The notes: generated by a model not told the origin, from the letters alone. DNA of 64,000 nt from Bacillus sp. MM2020_4 (GCF_011250555.1 NZ_JAANMZ010000002.1:248001-312000), one strand, 5' to 3'. Shown: positions 27,431-39,012, counted from the first letter of the stretch. Numbers and translations: made by a program.

Positions 27431-29200
27431 TTATTTATTAACATTTAGTGACAAGTTCAATTCCTTTAATTGTGCCTCGGATACTTCACCAGGTGCATTC
27501 GTTAACAAGCAGCTTGCGCTCGCTGTTTTCGGAAATGCAATGGTATCACGAAGGTTCGTGCTGCCTGCAAGCAGCATCACCAATCGGTCTAGACCTAGGG
27601 CGATTCCTCCATGCGGCGGTGTTCCATATTCAAAAGCATTCATCAGGAAGCCAAATTGTTCCTTCGCTTCCTCCGGAGAAAAGCCAAGAACACTAAACAT
27701 CTTTTCTTGAATTGGCCGTTCAAAAATCCGAAGGGATCCGCCGCCAAGTTCATATCCGTTCAAGACCAGGTCATATGCTTGGGCGCGTACTTTTGAAGGA
27801 TCTGAATCTAGGTATTCAAGGTCTTCTCTAAACGGCATTGTAAATGGATGATGCGCTGCGTAATATCGGCCTTCTTCTTCATCGTACTCTAGAAGCGGCC
27901 AGTCGGTAACCCATAAGAAATGAAATAGACTTGGATCGATTAAACCTAATTCTTTACCAAGCTTTTGTCTTAAAGCACCGAGCGCATCTGCTACAACATT
28001 CTTCTTATCAGCAACAAACAGAAGCAAATCACCAGCCACTGCCTCAAGAGTGGCAATCAAAGCCTGCGCGTCGTCTCCAGCGAAGAATTTCGCAATCGGG
28101 CCCTTCAGTCCTTCAGCATCCACTTTCAGCCATGCAAGACCTTTCGCCCCATAAACAGCGGCAAACTCTGCTAAGGCATCGATATCTTTTCGAGAATACT
28201 TGTCCGCAGCACCTTTTACATTTATTGCTTTAACTTGGCCGCCGCCGGCAATTGCAGAAACGAATACTTTAAAGCCGGAATCCTTAACGATTTCAGATAG
28301 GTTAACGAGCTCTAAACCAAAACGGGTATCAGGCTTGTCGGAACCAAATCGACTCATCGCTTCGTCGTATGTCATGCGTGGGAAAACCTGCGGAACTTCC
28401 ACACTCTTAACTTCCTTCATCAGCTGTGACATCATGTTTTCCATCATACCCATGATATCTTCTTGGCTCATGAAACTTGTTTCTATATCGATTTGGGTAA
28501 ATTCAGGCTGACGGTCAGCACGCAAATCCTCGTCACGGAAGCAGCGGGCAATTTGGTAATACCGTTCAACGCCACCCACCATTAGCAATTGTTTAAACAA
28601 TTGTGGGGATTGCGGCAGTGCATAAAATTCACCAGGATGCACCCGGCTTGGAACTAAATAGTCACGTGCACCTTCTGGCGTACTTTTGGTCAAAATCGGT
28701 GTTTCAATATCTAAAAAGCCTTCGCCATCAAGAAAATCCCTGACATGTTTTGTTACCTGATGACGCATTTTTAACGTTTCAAAAATAACCGGGCGACGGA
28801 AGTCTAAATAACGATATTTTAAGCGAACATCCTCTGAAGCATCTGTCTTATCAGAAATCATGAACGGAGGAGTTTTTGCCTCGTTAATAATCGTTACTTT
28901 TTCCGCCTGCACTTCAATTCTTCCAGTTTTAAGGTTGTCATTAATGGTGCCAGCCTCGCGAGCAACAACGGTTCCTACCACATCAAGCACATATTCATTT
29001 CGGATCTTTTCGGCCGTTTCTAGGGCTTCCTTTGACAAGTCAGGATTAAAAACGACTTGAACAATACCTGAACGGTCGCGCAGATCGATAAAGATTAAAC
29101 CGCCAAGGTCTCGGCGTTTTTGCACCCAACCTTTTAATGTTACCTTTTCCCCTACTGATGACTCTGGAACTTCCCCACAAAAAAACGATCTGCCAAACAT
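27431..29200 (-). CDS. aspS: Aspartyl-tRNA synthetase
   Basis: A 589-aa bacterial-type class IIb synthetase. The N-terminal OB-fold anticodon domain (to about 105) is followed by motif 2 [20 protein letters not shown] (about 218), the GAD insertion domain (about 290-420) and motif 3 [15 protein letters not shown] (about 535). It charges tRNA-Asp and possibly tRNA-Asn. It is 13 bp downstream of hisS and thus under the same T-box leader. Confidence 0.98.
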   Translation of the reverse strand: MFGRSFFCGEVPESSVGEKVTLKGWVQKRRDLGGLIFIDLRDRSGIVQVVFNPDLSKEALETAEKIRNEYVLDVVGTVVAREAGTINDNLKTGRIEVQAEKVTIINEAKTPPFMISDKTDASEDVRLKYRYLDFRRPVIFETLKMRHQVTKHVRDFLDGEGFLDIETPILTKSTPEGARDYLVPSRVHPGEFYALPQSPQLFKQLLMVGGVERYYQIARCFRDEDLRADRQPEFTQIDIETSFMSQEDIMGMMENMMSQLMKEVKSVEVPQVFPRMTYDEAMSRFGSDKPDTRFGLELVNLSEIVKDSGFKVFVSAIAGGGQVKAINVKGAADKYSRKDIDALAEFAAVYGAKGLAWLKVDAEGLKGPIAKFFAGDDAQALIATLEAVAGDLLLFVADKKNVVADALGALRQKLGKELGLIDPSLFHFLWVTDWPLLEYDEEEGRYYAAHHPFTMPFREDLEYLDSDPSKVRAQAYDLVLNGYELGGGSLRIFERPIQEKMFSVLGFSPEEAKEQFGFLMNAFEYGTPPHGGIALGLDRLVMLLAGSTNLRDTIAFPKTASASCLLTNAPGEVSEAQLKELNLSLNVNK

Positions 29201-29213
29201 TGTTTTTCCCCCT

Positions 29214-30485
29214 TTAAGATTGCAATTCCTTAAATTGTTGAATGAAAGAATGTAAGTCTACTTCCACTTGTTCACCTGTTGCCATATTCTTTATAGTAAT
29301 TTTGTTGTTTTTAAGTTCGTCGTCGCCAAGAATGGCTACGTATTTGGCTTTTAAGCGGTCTGCCGCTTTAAATTGCGCTTTAATCTTTCGGTCTAAATAA
29401 TCCCGTTCTGCTGAAAAGCCTGCCAAACGCAGCTGCTGCAATAACCCGACAGTGTAATCCTTTGCTTCCTCCCCAAGTGCAGCAAGGTAGCAGTCAATTC
29501 CTTGATTCAGCTCAAGCTCGATTCCTTCAGCCTCAAGAGCAGCGATAAAGCGCTCAATACTTAAGGCAAAGCCAATCCCCGGTGTTTCCGGGCCGCCAAT
29601 TTCTTCAGCTAAGCCGTTATACCGGCCGCCGCCGCAAAGAGTTGTAATGGCGCCAAATCCTTCGGCATTACTCATAATCTCAAAGGCCGTGTGATTATAA
29701 TAATCCAAGCCCCTCACCAAGTTGGCATCGACCTCAAACGGTATATCAAGCTGCGTTAAATAGTGTTGTAATTTTTCAAAATAGGCTTTTGAAAAATCAT
29801 TTAAAAATTCCAGGATTGATGGTGCTGATTTCATTAATTCATGTTCACGGTCCTGCTTACAATCCAGGATGCGCAAAGGATTTTTTTCCAAACGGTTTTG
29901 ACAATCGTGGCAAAACTCGCCGATTCGCGGTTGAAAGTGATTCACTAATGCCTCGCGGTGTGCGGTACGGCTCTCTTTATCGCCAAGACTGTTGATCATC
30001 AGCTTTAGCTGTGTCAAGCCCATTTCCTTGTACAAATTCATCGCAAGGGAAATCACTTCTGCATCAATCGCAGGATCATTGCTTCCTAAGGCCTCAACGC
30101 CAAATTGGACAAACTGGCGGAAGCGCCCTGCCTGCGGACGTTCATAGCGGAACATCGGCCCCATGTAATAAAGCTTGACGGGCTGATTGGCAAGACCAAA
30201 CATTTTCTTCTCGACAAACGAGCGAACAACCGCTGCCGTGCCCTCCGGTCTAAGCGTGATACTGCGTTTCCCTCGGTCTTCAAATGTGTACATTTCTTTT
30301 TGAACAATATCGGTTGAATCACCAACACCTCTTGAAAAAAGATCAGTATGTTCAAATATAGGAGTACGAATCTCCTGATATTGATATTTTTCACAAAGCT
30401 CGCGCGCTTTTGCTTCTATCAGCTGCCACTTCTCTACCTCTCCGGGCAGAATATCCTGCGTACCTCTTGGTATACTTATAGACAT
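29214..30485 (-). CDS. hisS: Histidyl-tRNA synthetase
   Basis: A 423-aa class II synthetase starting [17 protein letters not shown]. Motif 2 [20 protein letters not shown] is at about 112-131, the histidine loops [14 protein letters not shown] and GGGRYNGL (about 258-290) follow, then motif 3 [11 protein letters not shown] and the C-terminal anticodon-binding domain (about 330-423). First gene of hisS-aspS. A T-box leader lies upstream. Confidence 0.98.
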   Translation of the reverse strand: MSISIPRGTQDILPGEVEKWQLIEAKARELCEKYQYQEIRTPIFEHTDLFSRGVGDSTDIVQKEMYTFEDRGKRSITLRPEGTAAVVRSFVEKKMFGLANQPVKLYYMGPMFRYERPQAGRFRQFVQFGVEALGSNDPAIDAEVISLAMNLYKEMGLTQLKLMINSLGDKESRTAHREALVNHFQPRIGEFCHDCQNRLEKNPLRILDCKQDREHELMKSAPSILEFLNDFSKAYFEKLQHYLTQLDIPFEVDANLVRGLDYYNHTAFEIMSNAEGFGAITTLCGGGRYNGLAEEIGGPETPGIGFALSIERFIAALEAEGIELELNQGIDCYLAALGEEAKDYTVGLLQQLRLAGFSAERDYLDRKIKAQFKAADRLKAKYVAILGDDELKNNKITIKNMATGEQVEVDLHSFIQQFKELQS

Positions 30486-30540
30486 AGTGGAAACCCCCCT
30501 CTTCTTTTAAAAATTTTTATGTAAAAATGTTTTAAATAAA

Positions 30541-30815
30541 AATAAAAAAACTCTCGTCCCTTGTATTAAATACAAGGGACGAGAGTTTTGATCCCGCGGT
30601 GCCACCCTAGTTGAAAAGCATGTAAGTGAATGCCTTTCCTCTTAAACAGTTAACGCCTGCTCACGTTCTTCTCCTACTAAAGCATGGGCTTTTTCAGAGA
30701 GAAGCCTACGGAGTGTTCATTCATTAAGGCGCATGCAGAAATGCTTTCAGCCTAAGGCATTTCCTCTCTTTTCATGAGTTCGCTTAATTACTATGCTCCA
30801 TCATTGGTTATATAC
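30541..30815 (-). promoter_or_regulatory. T-box leader of hisS-aspS
   Basis: The T-box core GGGTGGCACCGCGGG lies at about 30593-30607 on the minus strand. It is followed by a terminator with a perfect stem AAAACTCTCGTCCCTTGTAT against its complement and TTTTTTT (30547-30593). Stem I closes with GGAG/CTCC, and a CAC (His) triplet at 30713-30715 lies just before the 3' closing strand. Uncharged tRNA-His should promote read-through. Confidence 0.93.
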
Positions 30816-30830
30816 GAATATTTCATTTTA

Positions 30831-30882
30831 AATTGTCCAGCTCCAGGCCATACGCCGCTGAACAGGGAACTTGCGCTTTTCT
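30831..30882 (-). repeat. Dispersed repeat, internally deleted copy (e)
   Basis: Minus-strand order: left end AAGAAAAGCGCAAG, the CAGCGGCGTATGGCCTGGAG block seen in the long copies, then directly the right end CTGGACAATT. The whole middle (about 100 bp) is missing, as if lost by recombination at GGAG. Its TGGACA (30834-30839) ends about 20 bp before the hisS T-box leader and could act as a -35. Confidence 0.78.
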
Positions 30883-30928
30883 TATTTATATAATAATACG
30901 GAGCAATGATAGTAATGTCAAGAAAGAT

Positions 30929-31105
30929 TTACGACCTTCCTAAATGTTTTTTTAACTTTCTGACATCACCCATTGTGATCCCAAATTCGGATGCAAGCTC
31001 AATGGAGGATGCATGCTGCTCCTTTTGAATAAAATCATGAAAATCCACTCCGAAAAGGCGGCCATCCATCGATTGTACATTCATTCCTTTATCACTCGAC
31101 CTCAT
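30929..31105 (-). CDS. yrzK: Small helix-turn-helix-like protein YrzK
   Basis: A 58-aa protein starting MRSSDKGMNVQSMDGRLFG and ending GDVRKLKKHLGRS, 8 nt after GAGGTG. The second half (SSIELASEFGITMGDVRKLKKHL) reads as a single helix-turn-helix of the sigma-70 region 4 kind. Position between hisS and yrvJ matches B. subtilis YrzK. Function is unknown; it may be an autoregulator or RNA polymerase-associated factor. Confidence 0.75.
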   Translation of the reverse strand: MRSSDKGMNVQSMDGRLFGVDFHDFIQKEQHASSIELASEFGITMGDVRKLKKHLGRS

Positions 31106-31262
31106 CCATCATTCACCTCTATCTTTTTTTCTATTATTTCCATGAAAGCTGAAAAACTTGCATGTGATTGTCATTTTCGTGAAAAGGGATGGACTATTTT
31201 TACAATTAAGGAATGAATTCCTCACGGTTTTACGGTAAAATAAAAAACAAAGGAGGGTACCG

Positions 31263-33044
31263 ATGAGAAAAAAGATTTTTCTATTATTACTAACAATCAC
31301 TCTAATTTTCGGGGCTTTCCTGCCGCAAGGAAAAAGCAGTGCCGCAAGTGGTTCACTTACGATTTCCACTGATGCCGTCAATGTTCGTGGCGGCCCGGGA
31401 CTAAGTTATCCCCTCGTAAAAATTGCCAAGAGGGGTGAAAAGTATTCGGTTGTGAAAGAAAAAAACGACTGGATTGAAATTCAGTTACCTTTTGGTAAAA
31501 CAGGCTGGGTTGTCAACTGGCTTGTCACCAAAGAAAATGAGGAAAAAACGGCTAAAGCCGCCACATCGGCAGTTGCTACAAGTTCCATTGCCAAAGCGAA
31601 TACAGATCAGTTAAGAATTCGCTCCGGCCCAGGGACAAGCTTTCGGATTGTCGGGTTCTTAAATAAAGGACAAGAAGCCACAATCCTTGACCAGAATGAA
31701 AACTGGTACAAAATCACCTCATCATTCGGCGAGGGCTGGGTTGTGAGAGATTTTTTAGTGATTAAATCTACCGTTAAACAAGACAACAAGCAAAATCCGA
31801 CAGCCTCTACTAGTACGAGCACTGGCGTGGTGAATGGCGATACCTTAAATGTGCGAAAAGAACCATCCACCACAAGTCCGATTATTGGGAAACTCACCAA
31901 GGGAACGAGTGTATCCATTTATTCAAAACAGAACAATTGGTTGGAGGTAGGATTTGCATCTATTAAGGGCTGGGTAAATTCTGAGTTTATTAACACAAAA
32001 ACGGAAGTCTCCAAGGATTCCCCTAAGAAAGAATTAAGTGGGATCAATGGAAAAGTAACAGCCGGAAGTCTAAGTGTCCGCTCCGGATCCTCATTGGATT
32101 TCAGCATTATTGGCACTGTAACCAAAGGGCAAAGCTTTGCTATTTTAGAGGAAAATAACAATTGGGTAAAGATAGAGTTTAAGTCTGGTAGATTTGGATG
32201 GGTAGCCGGCTGGTACCTTGATATGACTACGGGGGCATCCCCGTCTGGAACATCTCAATCTGGACAAGCTCAGAAGGAAAGTACAATTACCATCTTACAT
32301 AATGGAACAAATATCCGAAAAGAAGCAAATGTCCAATCAGATGTGGCAGAACTGGCAAATGAAGGAGATACCTTTTCTGTAAAAAGAGTTGTCAATGACT
32401 GGTATGAGATAAAACTGAAAAATGGACATACGGGGTATGTTGCTGGTTGGATTGTATCGATCAATGGCATGAACCCGCAAATTCAGAAATCAGGAGCTGA
32501 AGGATATCTTAAAAATAAAACCATTGTATTGGATCCAGGCCATGGCGGCGGGGACAATGGTACTACCGGTGCAAACGGTACTTTAGAAAAAGAGCTGACC
32601 CTTCGAACAGCCCGGCTCTTGTCTGATAAATTAAGAGCCGCCGGTGCAACAGTCTACCTGACAAGAAGTAATGATTCTTTTATACCTTTGCCATCACGTG
32701 TAAATGCCGCACAAACTTACAGTGCCGATGCCTTCATCAGCCTTCATTACGACAGCAATGAAGAACGGAGTGCACGTGGTATGACTGGCTATTATTATCA
32801 CGGTTATCAAAAGGCGCTTGCCGAAACAGTATTTACATCAACAGTCGGACAAACCAATTTAAAAGACCGCGGCGTACGTATTGGTGATTTCCATGTCATT
32901 CGGGAAAACAGCCAAAAGGCCGTTCTTATGGAGCTAGGCTATCTAAGTAACCCAGAGGAAGAGATGACACTAAACTCCAGCGGATTTCAAGAAAATGCGG
33001 CATCCGGTTTATATAACGGACTTGCGAGGTTTTTTAAGAATTAG
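31263..33044 (+). CDS. yrvJ: Secreted N-acetylmuramoyl-L-alanine amidase with five SH3b domains (YrvJ)
   Basis: A 593-aa secreted wall hydrolase. A signal peptide (about 1-27) precedes five bacterial SH3 domains (starting near 29, 108, 184, 261 and 345, each ending in a GWV/GYV motif) and a C-terminal Amidase_3 domain (about 417-590). The zinc-site motifs are VLDPGHGGGDNGT, FISLHYDSN and the catalytic Glu in MELGYLSNPEEE. It cleaves the lactyl-peptide bond of peptidoglycan, and the SH3b array probably binds wall peptides. A strong AAGGAGGG SD precedes ATG. A dispersed repeat starts right at its stop codon. Confidence 0.95.
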   Translation: MRKKIFLLLLTITLIFGAFLPQGKSSAASGSLTISTDAVNVRGGPGLSYPLVKIAKRGEKYSVVKEKNDWIEIQLPFGKTGWVVNWLVTKENEEKTAKAATSAVATSSIAKANTDQLRIRSGPGTSFRIVGFLNKGQEATILDQNENWYKITSSFGEGWVVRDFLVIKSTVKQDNKQNPTASTSTSTGVVNGDTLNVRKEPSTTSPIIGKLTKGTSVSIYSKQNNWLEVGFASIKGWVNSEFINTKTEVSKDSPKKELSGINGKVTAGSLSVRSGSSLDFSIIGTVTKGQSFAILEENNNWVKIEFKSGRFGWVAGWYLDMTTGASPSGTSQSGQAQKESTITILHNGTNIRKEANVQSDVAELANEGDTFSVKRVVNDWYEIKLKNGHTGYVAGWIVSINGMNPQIQKSGAEGYLKNKTIVLDPGHGGGDNGTTGANGTLEKELTLRTARLLSDKLRAAGATVYLTRSNDSFIPLPSRVNAAQTYSADAFISLHYDSNEERSARGMTGYYYHGYQKALAETVFTSTVGQTNLKDRGVRIGDFHVIRENSQKAVLMELGYLSNPEEEMTLNSSGFQENAASGLYNGLARFFKN

Positions 33045-33220
33045 AAAAGCGCAATCGCCCTGACCAGCGGCGTATGGCCTGGAGCACTCCAACTGAGATA
33101 AAGGAAACACGAAGAGCGTCAGCGATTCGATGTTGACTTATCGTAGGGCGGAGAGCGAAGGACACTAGCCGCTAGGGCGATGGAGCTGGACATTTCTCAA
33201 AGTCGAATGATACAAATTTT
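33042..33220 (+). repeat. Dispersed hairpin repeat, near-full copy (f)
   Basis: A copy of about 175 bp beginning TTAGAAAAGCG, whose TAG is the yrvJ stop. Outer stem ATCGCCCT (33054-33061) pairs with AGGGCGAT (33174-33181), and AGCGGC (33066-33071) with GCCGCT (33168-33173). TGGAG/CTCCA forms a small inner hairpin. The right end TGGACA (33187-33192), 18 bp, TACAAA (33211-33216) is promoter-like and faces dtd antisense. It is nearly identical along its length to copy h (49.92 kb). Confidence 0.88.
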
Positions 33221-33228
33221 GATAAATA

Positions 33229-33266
33229 AAAAGAGCTTGGCACCTTAACAAAAGGGCCAAGCTCTT
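33229..33266. terminator. Bidirectional terminator for dtd (and yrvJ side)
   Basis: AAAAGAGCTTGG pairs with CCAAGCTCTTTT, and the inner CCTT with AAGG. T-rich tails follow on both strands. It directly abuts the dtd stop codon. Confidence 0.9.
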
Positions 33267-33710
33267 TTATGCTTTACTTTCAAGAATTAACGTAACAGGA
33301 CCGTCATTGATTAATTGGACATCCATCATCGCGCCGAAAACTCCTGTTTCAACGCGAATTCCTTTTTCACGGAGCATTCCATTAAACGCCTCATATATCT
33401 TTATTGCCTGTTCCGGTCTGGCCGCCTCAATAAAACTTGGTCTTCGTCCTTTGCGGCAATCCCCGTAAAGGGTAAACTGGGAAACAGAAAGAATTTCCCC
33501 ACCAACATCCAATAAAGACAAATTCATTTTTCCATCTGCATCTTCAAAAACCCTTAGATGAGCAATTTTATCAGCTAAATAGGCCGCATCCGTTTCTTGA
33601 TCTTCATGTGTCACACCGACGAGCAGAACAAACCCCATAGAAATCTGCCCGGTTACTTCACCGTCAACGGTTACTTTGGCTGCTTTGCTACGTTGAACTA
33701 CTACCTTCAT
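33267..33710 (-). CDS. dtd: D-aminoacyl-tRNA deacylase
   Basis: A 147-aa enzyme that removes D-amino acids from tRNA. It has both cross-subunit active-site motifs: [17 protein letters not shown] (about 79-95) and [11 protein letters not shown] at the C-terminus (GP cis-peptide). It starts [15 protein letters not shown]. It lies 16 bp downstream of rel, the standard Bacillus rel-dtd pair. Confidence 0.97.
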   Translation of the reverse strand: MKVVVQRSKAAKVTVDGEVTGQISMGFVLLVGVTHEDQETDAAYLADKIAHLRVFEDADGKMNLSLLDVGGEILSVSQFTLYGDCRKGRRPSFIEAARPEQAIKIYEAFNGMLREKGIRVETGVFGAMMDVQLINDGPVTLILESKA

Positions 33711-33726
33711 AGTTGATACACCTTTC

Positions 33727-35922
33727 TTAATTCATCAACCGGCGAACCGAATAAATATCTGGAATTTGTTTAATTCGATCAACCACTTTACGCAAGTGAC
33801 TAACATTGTGAATTGCGATCGACATAATGATTGTTGCCATTTTATTCCGATCAGATTTACCAGTCACGGCAGAAATATTTGTTTTCGTTTCATTTACTGC
33901 TTGAAGGACTTCATTCAGGAGCCCTCTGCGATCATAGCCGCTGATTTCAATATCAACGTTATACTCTTTTCGATCATTTAAGGAAGATTCCCACTCAACA
34001 GGGATCAACCTTGATTGGGCATCATTGGAATCAATGTTCGTACAATCGGAGCGATGAACAGAAACACCGCGTCCTTTTGTGATAAAACCAACAATCTCGT
34101 CCCCTGGAACCGGATTACAACATCTTGACAAGCGAATTAACAGGTTATCAATCCCTTGCACGCGGACGCCAGATTCCCGTTTCTTATTAGAAGGGAATGA
34201 TTTTAAATCTGAAATTACATTTGTGATGCTCGCGGACTGTTCTTGATCGCGCTTTTTACGCCATTTCTCGGTCAATCGGTTGGCAACCTGCAATGCGGTT
34301 ACTCCGTTATAACCAACTGCGGCATACATATCTTCTTCACTTGAAAAATTAAATTTATCCGCCACTTTTTTCAAATTATCCGCAGTTAAAATTTCTTTAA
34401 GATCAAATTCCATATTACGGATTTCTTTTTCAACAAGCTCTTTCCCTTTAATCACATTCTCATCACGGCGCTGCTTCTTAAAAAAGGCTCGAATCTTATT
34501 TTTCGCCTGCGACGTTTGCGCGAGCTTCAGCCAATCCTGACTAGGGCCATAAGAATGTTTGGATGTCAGTATTTCAATAATGTCGCCAGTTTTAAGTTGG
34601 TAGTCCAGCGTCACCATTTTTCCATTCACTTTCGCGCCAATAGTTTTATTCCCGATTTCAGAGTGAATCCGATAGGCAAAATCGATCGGTACAGACCCGG
34701 AAGGCAATTCAATTACATCGCCTTTCGGTGTAAAGACAAACACCATATCGGAAAACAGATCAATCTTCAATGATTCCATAAACTCTTCGGCATTGGCGGT
34801 ATCATTTTGGAACTCGAGAATTTCCCGGAACCAAGTGAGTTTTTGCTCGAAGGTCGAGCTGTCACTGATTGTCTTTCCTTCTTTGTATGCCCAGTGGGCC
34901 GCAACCCCGAATTCAGCAATCCGGTGCATTTCATACGTCCGAATCTGCACTTCCAAAGGATCACCCTTTGGTCCAATCACAGTGGTATGCAGGGATTGAT
35001 ACATATTCGGCTTCGGCATGGCGATATAATCCTTAAACCGTCCCGGCATTGGCTTCCAGCAAGTATGGATGATGCCAAGGACAGCATAACAATCTTTAAT
35101 ACTGTTAACCACGATTCGAACAGCAAGCAAATCATAAATTTCACTGAATTGCTTATTTTGCAGCACCATTTTTCGATAAATGCTATAAATATGTTTTGGC
35201 CGGCCAGAGAGTTCAGCTTTGATCGATACCTCACCCATCCGTGCTTTAACCTCTACGATAACATCCTCTAAATATTGCTCCCGCTCTGCCCGTTTCTTCT
35301 TCATTAAGTTTACAATCCGGTAATATTGCTGCGGATTTAAATACCTTAACGCAGTATCTTCCAACTCCCATTTAATCTTAGAAATTCCAAGACGATGTGC
35401 TAAAGGTGCAAAAATTTCAATTGTCTCATTTGAAATCCGACGCTGCTTTTCTACGGGAAGATGTTTCAATGTTCGCATATTATGCAAACGGTCAGCAAGC
35501 TTAATAAGGATTACCCGGATATCCTGTGCCATTGCCACAAACATTTTCCGATGGTTTTCCGCCTGCTGCTCTTCGTGAGATTTATATTTAAATTTCCCTA
35601 ACTTTGTAACCCCATCGACAAGCATGGCCACTTCGTCATTAAAAGCTTCCTCAATATCCTTTAAGGATATATTCGTATCTTCCACAACGTCGTGGAGAAA
35701 ACCAGCAGCAACCGTAGCCGGATCCATCTCCAGGTCTGCCAAGATTCCTGCAACCTGGATGGGATGAATAATATACGGCTCTCCCGATTTTCGATATTGT
35801 TCACGATGAGCATCTTTCGCGTATTCATACGCCTTTTTGACTAATTCAACATGCTCTTCGTTCAGGTATTTTCTCGTCTTGTCGATGACTTGGTCGGCTG
35901 TTAACACTAGATCATTCGCCAT
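33727..35922 (-). CDS. rel: Bifunctional (p)ppGpp synthetase/hydrolase Rel
   Basis: A 731-aa long RSH protein. The hydrolase HD domain has FLHDVVEDT and [10 protein letters not shown] (about 45-200), the synthetase domain has [24 protein letters not shown] motifs (about 240-350; here [13 protein letters not shown]), then TGS (about 395-455), the helical region, the zinc-finger [10 protein letters not shown] motif and the C-terminal ACT domain (about 655-731). It makes and degrades the stringent alarmone at the ribosome. Both catalytic halves look intact. Upstream lie a T-rich hairpin region and apt. Confidence 0.97.
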   Translation of the reverse strand: MANDLVLTADQVIDKTRKYLNEEHVELVKKAYEYAKDAHREQYRKSGEPYIIHPIQVAGILADLEMDPATVAAGFLHDVVEDTNISLKDIEEAFNDEVAMLVDGVTKLGKFKYKSHEEQQAENHRKMFVAMAQDIRVILIKLADRLHNMRTLKHLPVEKQRRISNETIEIFAPLAHRLGISKIKWELEDTALRYLNPQQYYRIVNLMKKKRAEREQYLEDVIVEVKARMGEVSIKAELSGRPKHIYSIYRKMVLQNKQFSEIYDLLAVRIVVNSIKDCYAVLGIIHTCWKPMPGRFKDYIAMPKPNMYQSLHTTVIGPKGDPLEVQIRTYEMHRIAEFGVAAHWAYKEGKTISDSSTFEQKLTWFREILEFQNDTANAEEFMESLKIDLFSDMVFVFTPKGDVIELPSGSVPIDFAYRIHSEIGNKTIGAKVNGKMVTLDYQLKTGDIIEILTSKHSYGPSQDWLKLAQTSQAKNKIRAFFKKQRRDENVIKGKELVEKEIRNMEFDLKEILTADNLKKVADKFNFSSEEDMYAAVGYNGVTALQVANRLTEKWRKKRDQEQSASITNVISDLKSFPSNKKRESGVRVQGIDNLLIRLSRCCNPVPGDEIVGFITKGRGVSVHRSDCTNIDSNDAQSRLIPVEWESSLNDRKEYNVDIEISGYDRRGLLNEVLQAVNETKTNISAVTGKSDRNKMATIIMSIAIHNVSHLRKVVDRIKQIPDIYSVRRLMN

Positions 35923-36018
35923 GAAATCACCTTTATTTTCATCTTAATTTTATTTATATAAATGTTATCAGTAAACAAATCGTTCCTAATTTAGAATGAT
36001 TGTATCTATTATCGAAAA

Positions 36019-36100
36019 AAAAAGCCCAGATGTAAAGAGATTGGGTAGCTTTTTCTGCAAATTATGAAAAAAAGAGTCGAAAAACCTTACCCAGCATCTC
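36019..36100 (-). other. Hairpin with T9 tail between apt and rel
   Basis: Minus-strand GAGAT and TGGGTA (36088-36100) pair with TACCCA and ATCTC (36037-36047). About 28 nt later comes GGGCTTTTTTTTT. AGATG near the 5' arm could instead pair with CATCT just before GGGC, so two folds compete. It may be a second apt terminator or an attenuator in a rel leader. Confidence 0.4.
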
Positions 36101-36112
36101 AAATTATATAAA

Positions 36113-36137
36113 GAGAGCACTCGCTTTGAGTGCCCTC
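36113..36137 (-). terminator. apt terminator
   Basis: GAGGGCACTC pairs with GAGTGCTCTC around AAAGC (one G-U), followed on the minus strand by TTTATATAATTT. It is 9 bp past the apt stop. Confidence 0.78.
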
Positions 36138-36145
36138 GGTAACTT

Positions 36146-36658
36146 TTAATAGTGCATCAATGTTAAAACATCATAGCCGTCTAGTTTTTTACGACCATCT
36201 AAATAACTTAACTCAACTAAGAAAGCGATCCCAGCGACAACACCGCCAAGTTGCTCCACTAATTGAATGGTTGCTTCAATCGTCCCGCCAGTTGCTAACA
36301 AGTCATCGGTAATTAACACACGCTGACCGGGTTGAATCGCATCTTTATGAATAGTTAGAATATCTTTTCCATATTCGAGACCATAGCCTACCTTGATGGT
36401 TTCCCTTGGAAGTTTCCCCTCTTTACGAACAGGAGCAAAACCTACCCCAAGTGAATAGGCAACAGGACAACCGATAATAAATCCACGTGCTTCCGGACCA
36501 ACGATAATATCAATTTCTCTCTCTTTTGCATACGAAACTATTTTGTCTGTTGCATATTTATAGGCTTCACCATTATTCATTAGCGGGGTGATATCCTTAA
36601 ATTTAATTCCTGGCTTCGGCCAATCGGGTACGATTGTAATAAATTGCTTTAAATCCAT
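36146..36658 (-). CDS. apt: Adenine phosphoribosyltransferase
   Basis: A 170-aa type I PRTase for adenine salvage. The PRPP-binding motif [16 protein letters not shown] is at about 119-134, the flexible-loop EARGFIIG at about 57-64, and the N-terminus [25 protein letters not shown] is characteristic. It overlaps the recJ stop by 10 nt, so translation is coupled. Confidence 0.97.
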   Translation of the reverse strand: MDLKQFITIVPDWPKPGIKFKDITPLMNNGEAYKYATDKIVSYAKEREIDIIVGPEARGFIIGCPVAYSLGVGFAPVRKEGKLPRETIKVGYGLEYGKDILTIHKDAIQPGQRVLITDDLLATGGTIEATIQLVEQLGGVVAGIAFLVELSYLDGRKKLDGYDVLTLMHY

Positions 36659-39012
36659 TCTGTAATTGCCTCCTCAGTCTCAACTGACTCCTGAATAACT
36701 TGATCGAACCAGCCTTTTAATTCTTGAAAGGAAGAGAACAATAAATCCCTTTCAAGTGCATATTGACTCTTTTTGGTTTGATAGGTAATCGAATCAGCTA
36801 AATCACGCTTCTGCGCTCCTGTTTTCAATGTTATAAATCCATTATTTATTGTAACAAAATCCAATTCAGAAAACACCTTTGACATAAAATAAAGGGTTTC
36901 TTGTGACCAGCCGCGGTGCTTGGCAATGACATCTCCATGTCGTTTTAAATCAATGGGGCCATTTTTCATTAGATACCCATAGTACCATTTAAAATGATCA
37001 CGAGTTGGTACCGTGCTGAAAAAATCACTGGATTCTTTGTAAAAATAAGCATAAATCCTTGATGGCTGTCTTCCCTCAAATAAAACTTTTAAGATCTCCT
37101 TTGATGGTGGAAAATCGACTAATGCGATATTCGCCCTATACCCATCAAATGCCTTTGCATCGTCAAGATTTTGAATGAGAATTGACTCTGCTTTCAAATC
37201 GGCATTTATGTTATCAAAATGGTCTTTATTGAAAAGGATGAATTTCCTGTTTTCAACGGGAACAGTGTGTACCATGCTATTGATTCGCTTCTGGCCTCTA
37301 TAATCAAATAACTGCCATGATTCAACCATCAGATCATGGATAAAAATTTGCGGTTTACGTATATTGTTCCATTCATTAATCGATAATTCTCCGATTAATG
37401 AAATTTGTGATACAGGTGAAATTTGGTCAGCCAATGCACCCAAACCAAACCCTACCCCATCAAGGTTTGCACTACCATCATTTACAATTACCTTTAAGTG
37501 CTTTTGCTCATTGCCAATCTTTCTCATATTGGCAAGATCGACATTTTTTATTAAAACTTTTGGTTTAGGGTTGTCCATACCAAAAGGAGAAAGCAAATTT
37601 AATTCTTCAAGTGCAGATAAATGAATATTTTCAAGCTGAACTTCTTCATCAAGATAGGTAACGGGAATAAAATCCTCCGCTGTTAACTGCTCTTCCGCGA
37701 GCAGATTTAATCTAGTACGCAGCTCGGCAACATCTTCTAGCTTTAATGTCATTCCTGCAGCCATTGGGTGCCCGCCAAAGTGGGGGAGTAATTCCCGGCA
37801 AGTGGATAGATTTTTAAATAAATCAAAGCCGGCAATACTCCGTGCCGAGCCCTTTGCTACCCCTTTTTCCGGATCGAAATTCAATACAATCGTCGGCCGA
37901 TAGTATTTTTCCACAAGCCTGGAGGCAACGATCCCAATAACACCGGCATTCCAGCCTTCCTTACCGATAACGAGAACCTTATTGGAGGTTGTTGGAAAGT
38001 TCTTTTCCACCTCCTCGATGGCTTCTTCGGTAATGGTATTAACAATGGCTTGCCTCGTTTTATTTAAAGCGTCCATTTCTTCCGCAAGTTGTTGTGCCTC
38101 TTCTGGGTCTTCAGTCAAAATCAGTTGAACGGCTAAATCGGCATCTTCTAATCTACCGACTGCATTAATCCTTGGTGCAAGCGTAAAGCCAATGGTTTCT
38201 TCATTGATTCCCATCGGATCGACCCCTGCCAATTTAAGAATCGCTTTAAGTCCAATATTTTGTGAAGCCTTCAGATTTTCAAGACCTTTTTTGGCTATTA
38301 GGCGGTTTTCATCTTTTAATGATACTAAATCCGCTATCGTCCCAATAACGGCAATTTCAAACAAATGCTCAGGAACCTTTCCGTAAAGGGCTTGAGCTAA
38401 TTTAAAGGCAACCCCTACACCTGCAAGCTCCCGAAATGGATAGATACTTTCAGGATGTTTTGGGTGAATAATGGCAAGCGCAACAGGCAAAACCGGCCCA
38501 GGTTCATGATGGTCGGTAATGATGAGATCAATTCCCAGTTCTTTCGCAATGGCGGCTTCATGAACGGCTGATATTCCAGTATCCACGGTAATAATCAACT
38601 TTATTCCATTTTCCGCTGCTTGCCTGAATGCTGCTTCATTGGGGCCATATCCTTCTGTAAAGCGATTCGGGATGTAAAAATCGACATTGGCACCCAGATC
38701 ACGAAGTGTGATCATCAATACCGATGTACTGCTTACACCGTCAGCATCATAATCACCATAAATAAGAATCGGTTCATGTGCTTCAATCGCTTCACGTATT
38801 CTATTAACGGCAAGATCCATCCCTTTTAGTAGGTAAGGGTCATGGAATCCATCTTTTCCAAATAAAAAATACCGTGCAGATTCTACGGTATCCAAGCCGC
38901 GATTGACAAGCAATGACGCAACTAAAGGTGTTATTTTCAATTCATTTGCCAGCATATTGACTAGATTGTCATCAGTACTGCGAACAATCCATCTTGTTTT
39001 CGACTGTAACAT
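36649..39012 (-). CDS. recJ: Single-stranded-DNA-specific 5'-3' exonuclease RecJ
   Basis: A 787-aa protein if started at [10 protein letters not shown] (an upstream GTG adds four residues). The DHH phosphoesterase core has [15 protein letters not shown] (about 78-92), VDTGIS and ITDHHEPG, followed by DHHA1 with [12 protein letters not shown] (about 400). An OB domain and the long Bacillus-type C-terminal extension (about 560-787) complete it. It acts in recombination repair and end resection. The yrvD/yrvC genes seen between recJ and secDF in B. subtilis are absent; a repeat copy fills that gap. Confidence 0.95.
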   Translation of the reverse strand: MLQSKTRWIVRSTDDNLVNMLANELKITPLVASLLVNRGLDTVESARYFLFGKDGFHDPYLLKGMDLAVNRIREAIEAHEPILIYGDYDADGVSSTSVLMITLRDLGANVDFYIPNRFTEGYGPNEAAFRQAAENGIKLIITVDTGISAVHEAAIAKELGIDLIITDHHEPGPVLPVALAIIHPKHPESIYPFRELAGVGVAFKLAQALYGKVPEHLFEIAVIGTIADLVSLKDENRLIAKKGLENLKASQNIGLKAILKLAGVDPMGINEETIGFTLAPRINAVGRLEDADLAVQLILTEDPEEAQQLAEEMDALNKTRQAIVNTITEEAIEEVEKNFPTTSNKVLVIGKEGWNAGVIGIVASRLVEKYYRPTIVLNFDPEKGVAKGSARSIAGFDLFKNLSTCRELLPHFGGHPMAAGMTLKLEDVAELRTRLNLLAEEQLTAEDFIPVTYLDEEVQLENIHLSALEELNLLSPFGMDNPKPKVLIKNVDLANMRKIGNEQKHLKVIVNDGSANLDGVGFGLGALADQISPVSQISLIGELSINEWNNIRKPQIFIHDLMVESWQLFDYRGQKRINSMVHTVPVENRKFILFNKDHFDNINADLKAESILIQNLDDAKAFDGYRANIALVDFPPSKEILKVLFEGRQPSRIYAYFYKESSDFFSTVPTRDHFKWYYGYLMKNGPIDLKRHGDVIAKHRGWSQETLYFMSKVFSELDFVTINNGFITLKTGAQKRDLADSITYQTKKSQYALERDLLFSSFQELKGWFDQVIQESVETEEAITEWI

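Noticed and set aside
30541..30600. Long perfect palindrome before hisS as a mobile element
   Set aside because: It is the terminator half of the hisS T-box leader, directly next to the GGTGGCACCGCG core.
36130..36312. Plus-strand ORF antisense to apt
   Set aside because: Shadow of the apt coding strand; no SD and no family resemblance.
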